Assembly (NCBI GenBank): GCA_012798055.1
Contig: JAAZOA010000252.1
Coordinates: 1-5,764, forward strand
DNA: 5,764 nucleotides
Source of the DNA: Syntrophomonadaceae bacterium
GTDB taxonomy: Bacteria > Bacillota > Syntrophomonadia > Syntrophomonadales > Syntrophomonadaceae
Direction of reading: 5' to 3'
Every line of letters begins with the position of its first letter. Within the stretch, counting starts at the first letter, position 1. Under the pieces are notes generated by a model. That model was given only the letters and a program-made list of their open reading frames with translations. It had not been told where the DNA came from and ran no database searches. Shown here piece after piece: positions 5,516 to 5,764 of this stretch. Position numbers and translations under genes: made by a program.

Positions 5516-5764
5516 ATGCCGCAAAGAAGCGACATCAAAAAGATCCTGATCATAGGCTCGGGTCCGATCGTGATTGGCCAGGCCTGCGAATTCGACTACT
5601 CCGGCACCCAGGCCTGCAAGGCTTTGCGCAAACTGGGCTATGAGATTGTTTTAGTCAATTCCAATCCGGCCACCATCATGACCGATCCCGGTATTGCAGA
5701 TTTCACGTACATCGAACCCTTAAATGTCAAAAGCCTCGCCGCTATCATTGCCAAGGAACGGCCC
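5516..5764 (+). CDS. carB: Carbamoyl-phosphate synthase large subunit (partial, 5' end only)
   Basis: The first 83 residues of CarB are present; the rest lies beyond the right edge. CarB makes carbamoyl phosphate from bicarbonate, two ATP and ammonia delivered by the glutaminase subunit CarA, feeding pyrimidine and arginine synthesis in the cytoplasm. The visible part matches the pre-ATP-grasp N-terminus: KKILIIGSGPIVIGQACEFD (residues 8-27), then DYSGTQACKALRKLGYE and LVNSNPATIMTDP, all hallmarks of the family. The ATG is preceded by GGAGGGG (5505-5511). carA normally sits directly upstream of carB, but here the upstream neighbour is an unrelated HD hydrolase with its own terminator, and carB seems to start its own transcript. 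Whether this is the general or a pathway-specific copy cannot be told. Identification is very confident. Confidence 0.97.
   Translation, partial: MPQRSDIKKILIIGSGPIVIGQACEFDYSGTQACKALRKLGYEIVLVNSNPATIMTDPGIADFTYIEPLNVKSLAAIIAKERP

Overview
The window reads as a chromosomal stretch of a Gram-positive, Clostridia-like (Firmicutes) bacterium. Evidence: strong AGGAGG-type ribosome binding sites, frequent TTG starts, a short membrane-anchored HD hydrolase of a type I associate with Clostridia, and a 7TM-PAS-GAF-GGDEF receptor. Base composition looks even and moderately GC-rich by eye, apart from AT-rich intergenic spacers. I see no insertion sequence, CRISPR array, tRNA, rRNA or prophage signature. 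The organism assignment is inference.

Layout. On the minus strand at the left edge, a dUTPase-fold gene (345-734) is followed six bases later by a two-helix potassium channel (1-338). The channel is cut by the window edge just as its cytoplasmic RCK/TrkA-N domain appears to begin. A 231-bp AT-rich spacer separates this pair from rmuC (966-2294, plus strand). rmuC meets, tail to tail and only 3 bp apart, a large diguanylate cyclase receptor gene on the minus strand (2298-4358). The cyclase gene is divergent from a small HD-domain phosphohydrolase gene (4623-5321, plus strand) across a 264-bp spacer with one candidate promoter in each direction. A clear intrinsic terminator (5346-5379) ends the HD gene. 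After about 136 bp comes the 5' end of carB (from 5516, cut by the right edge), with no carA beside it.

How the genes fit together. They look like separate housekeeping and signalling units rather than one pathway. RmuC concerns DNA stability, the GGDEF protein makes c-di-GMP in response to an unknown signal, and CarB supplies carbamoyl phosphate. The only likely operon is dUTPase-like plus K+ channel.

The point most worth a second look is the dUTPase-like protein. Its frame is intact and its start is well supported, but it lacks the motif 2 serine, the catalytic motif 3 aspartate and tyrosine, and the whole glycine-rich motif 5. It may be a non-catalytic or re-purposed dUTPase fold, and its co-transcription with a potassium channel is unusual. 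I found no convincing wholly new multi-gene system in the visible sequence.
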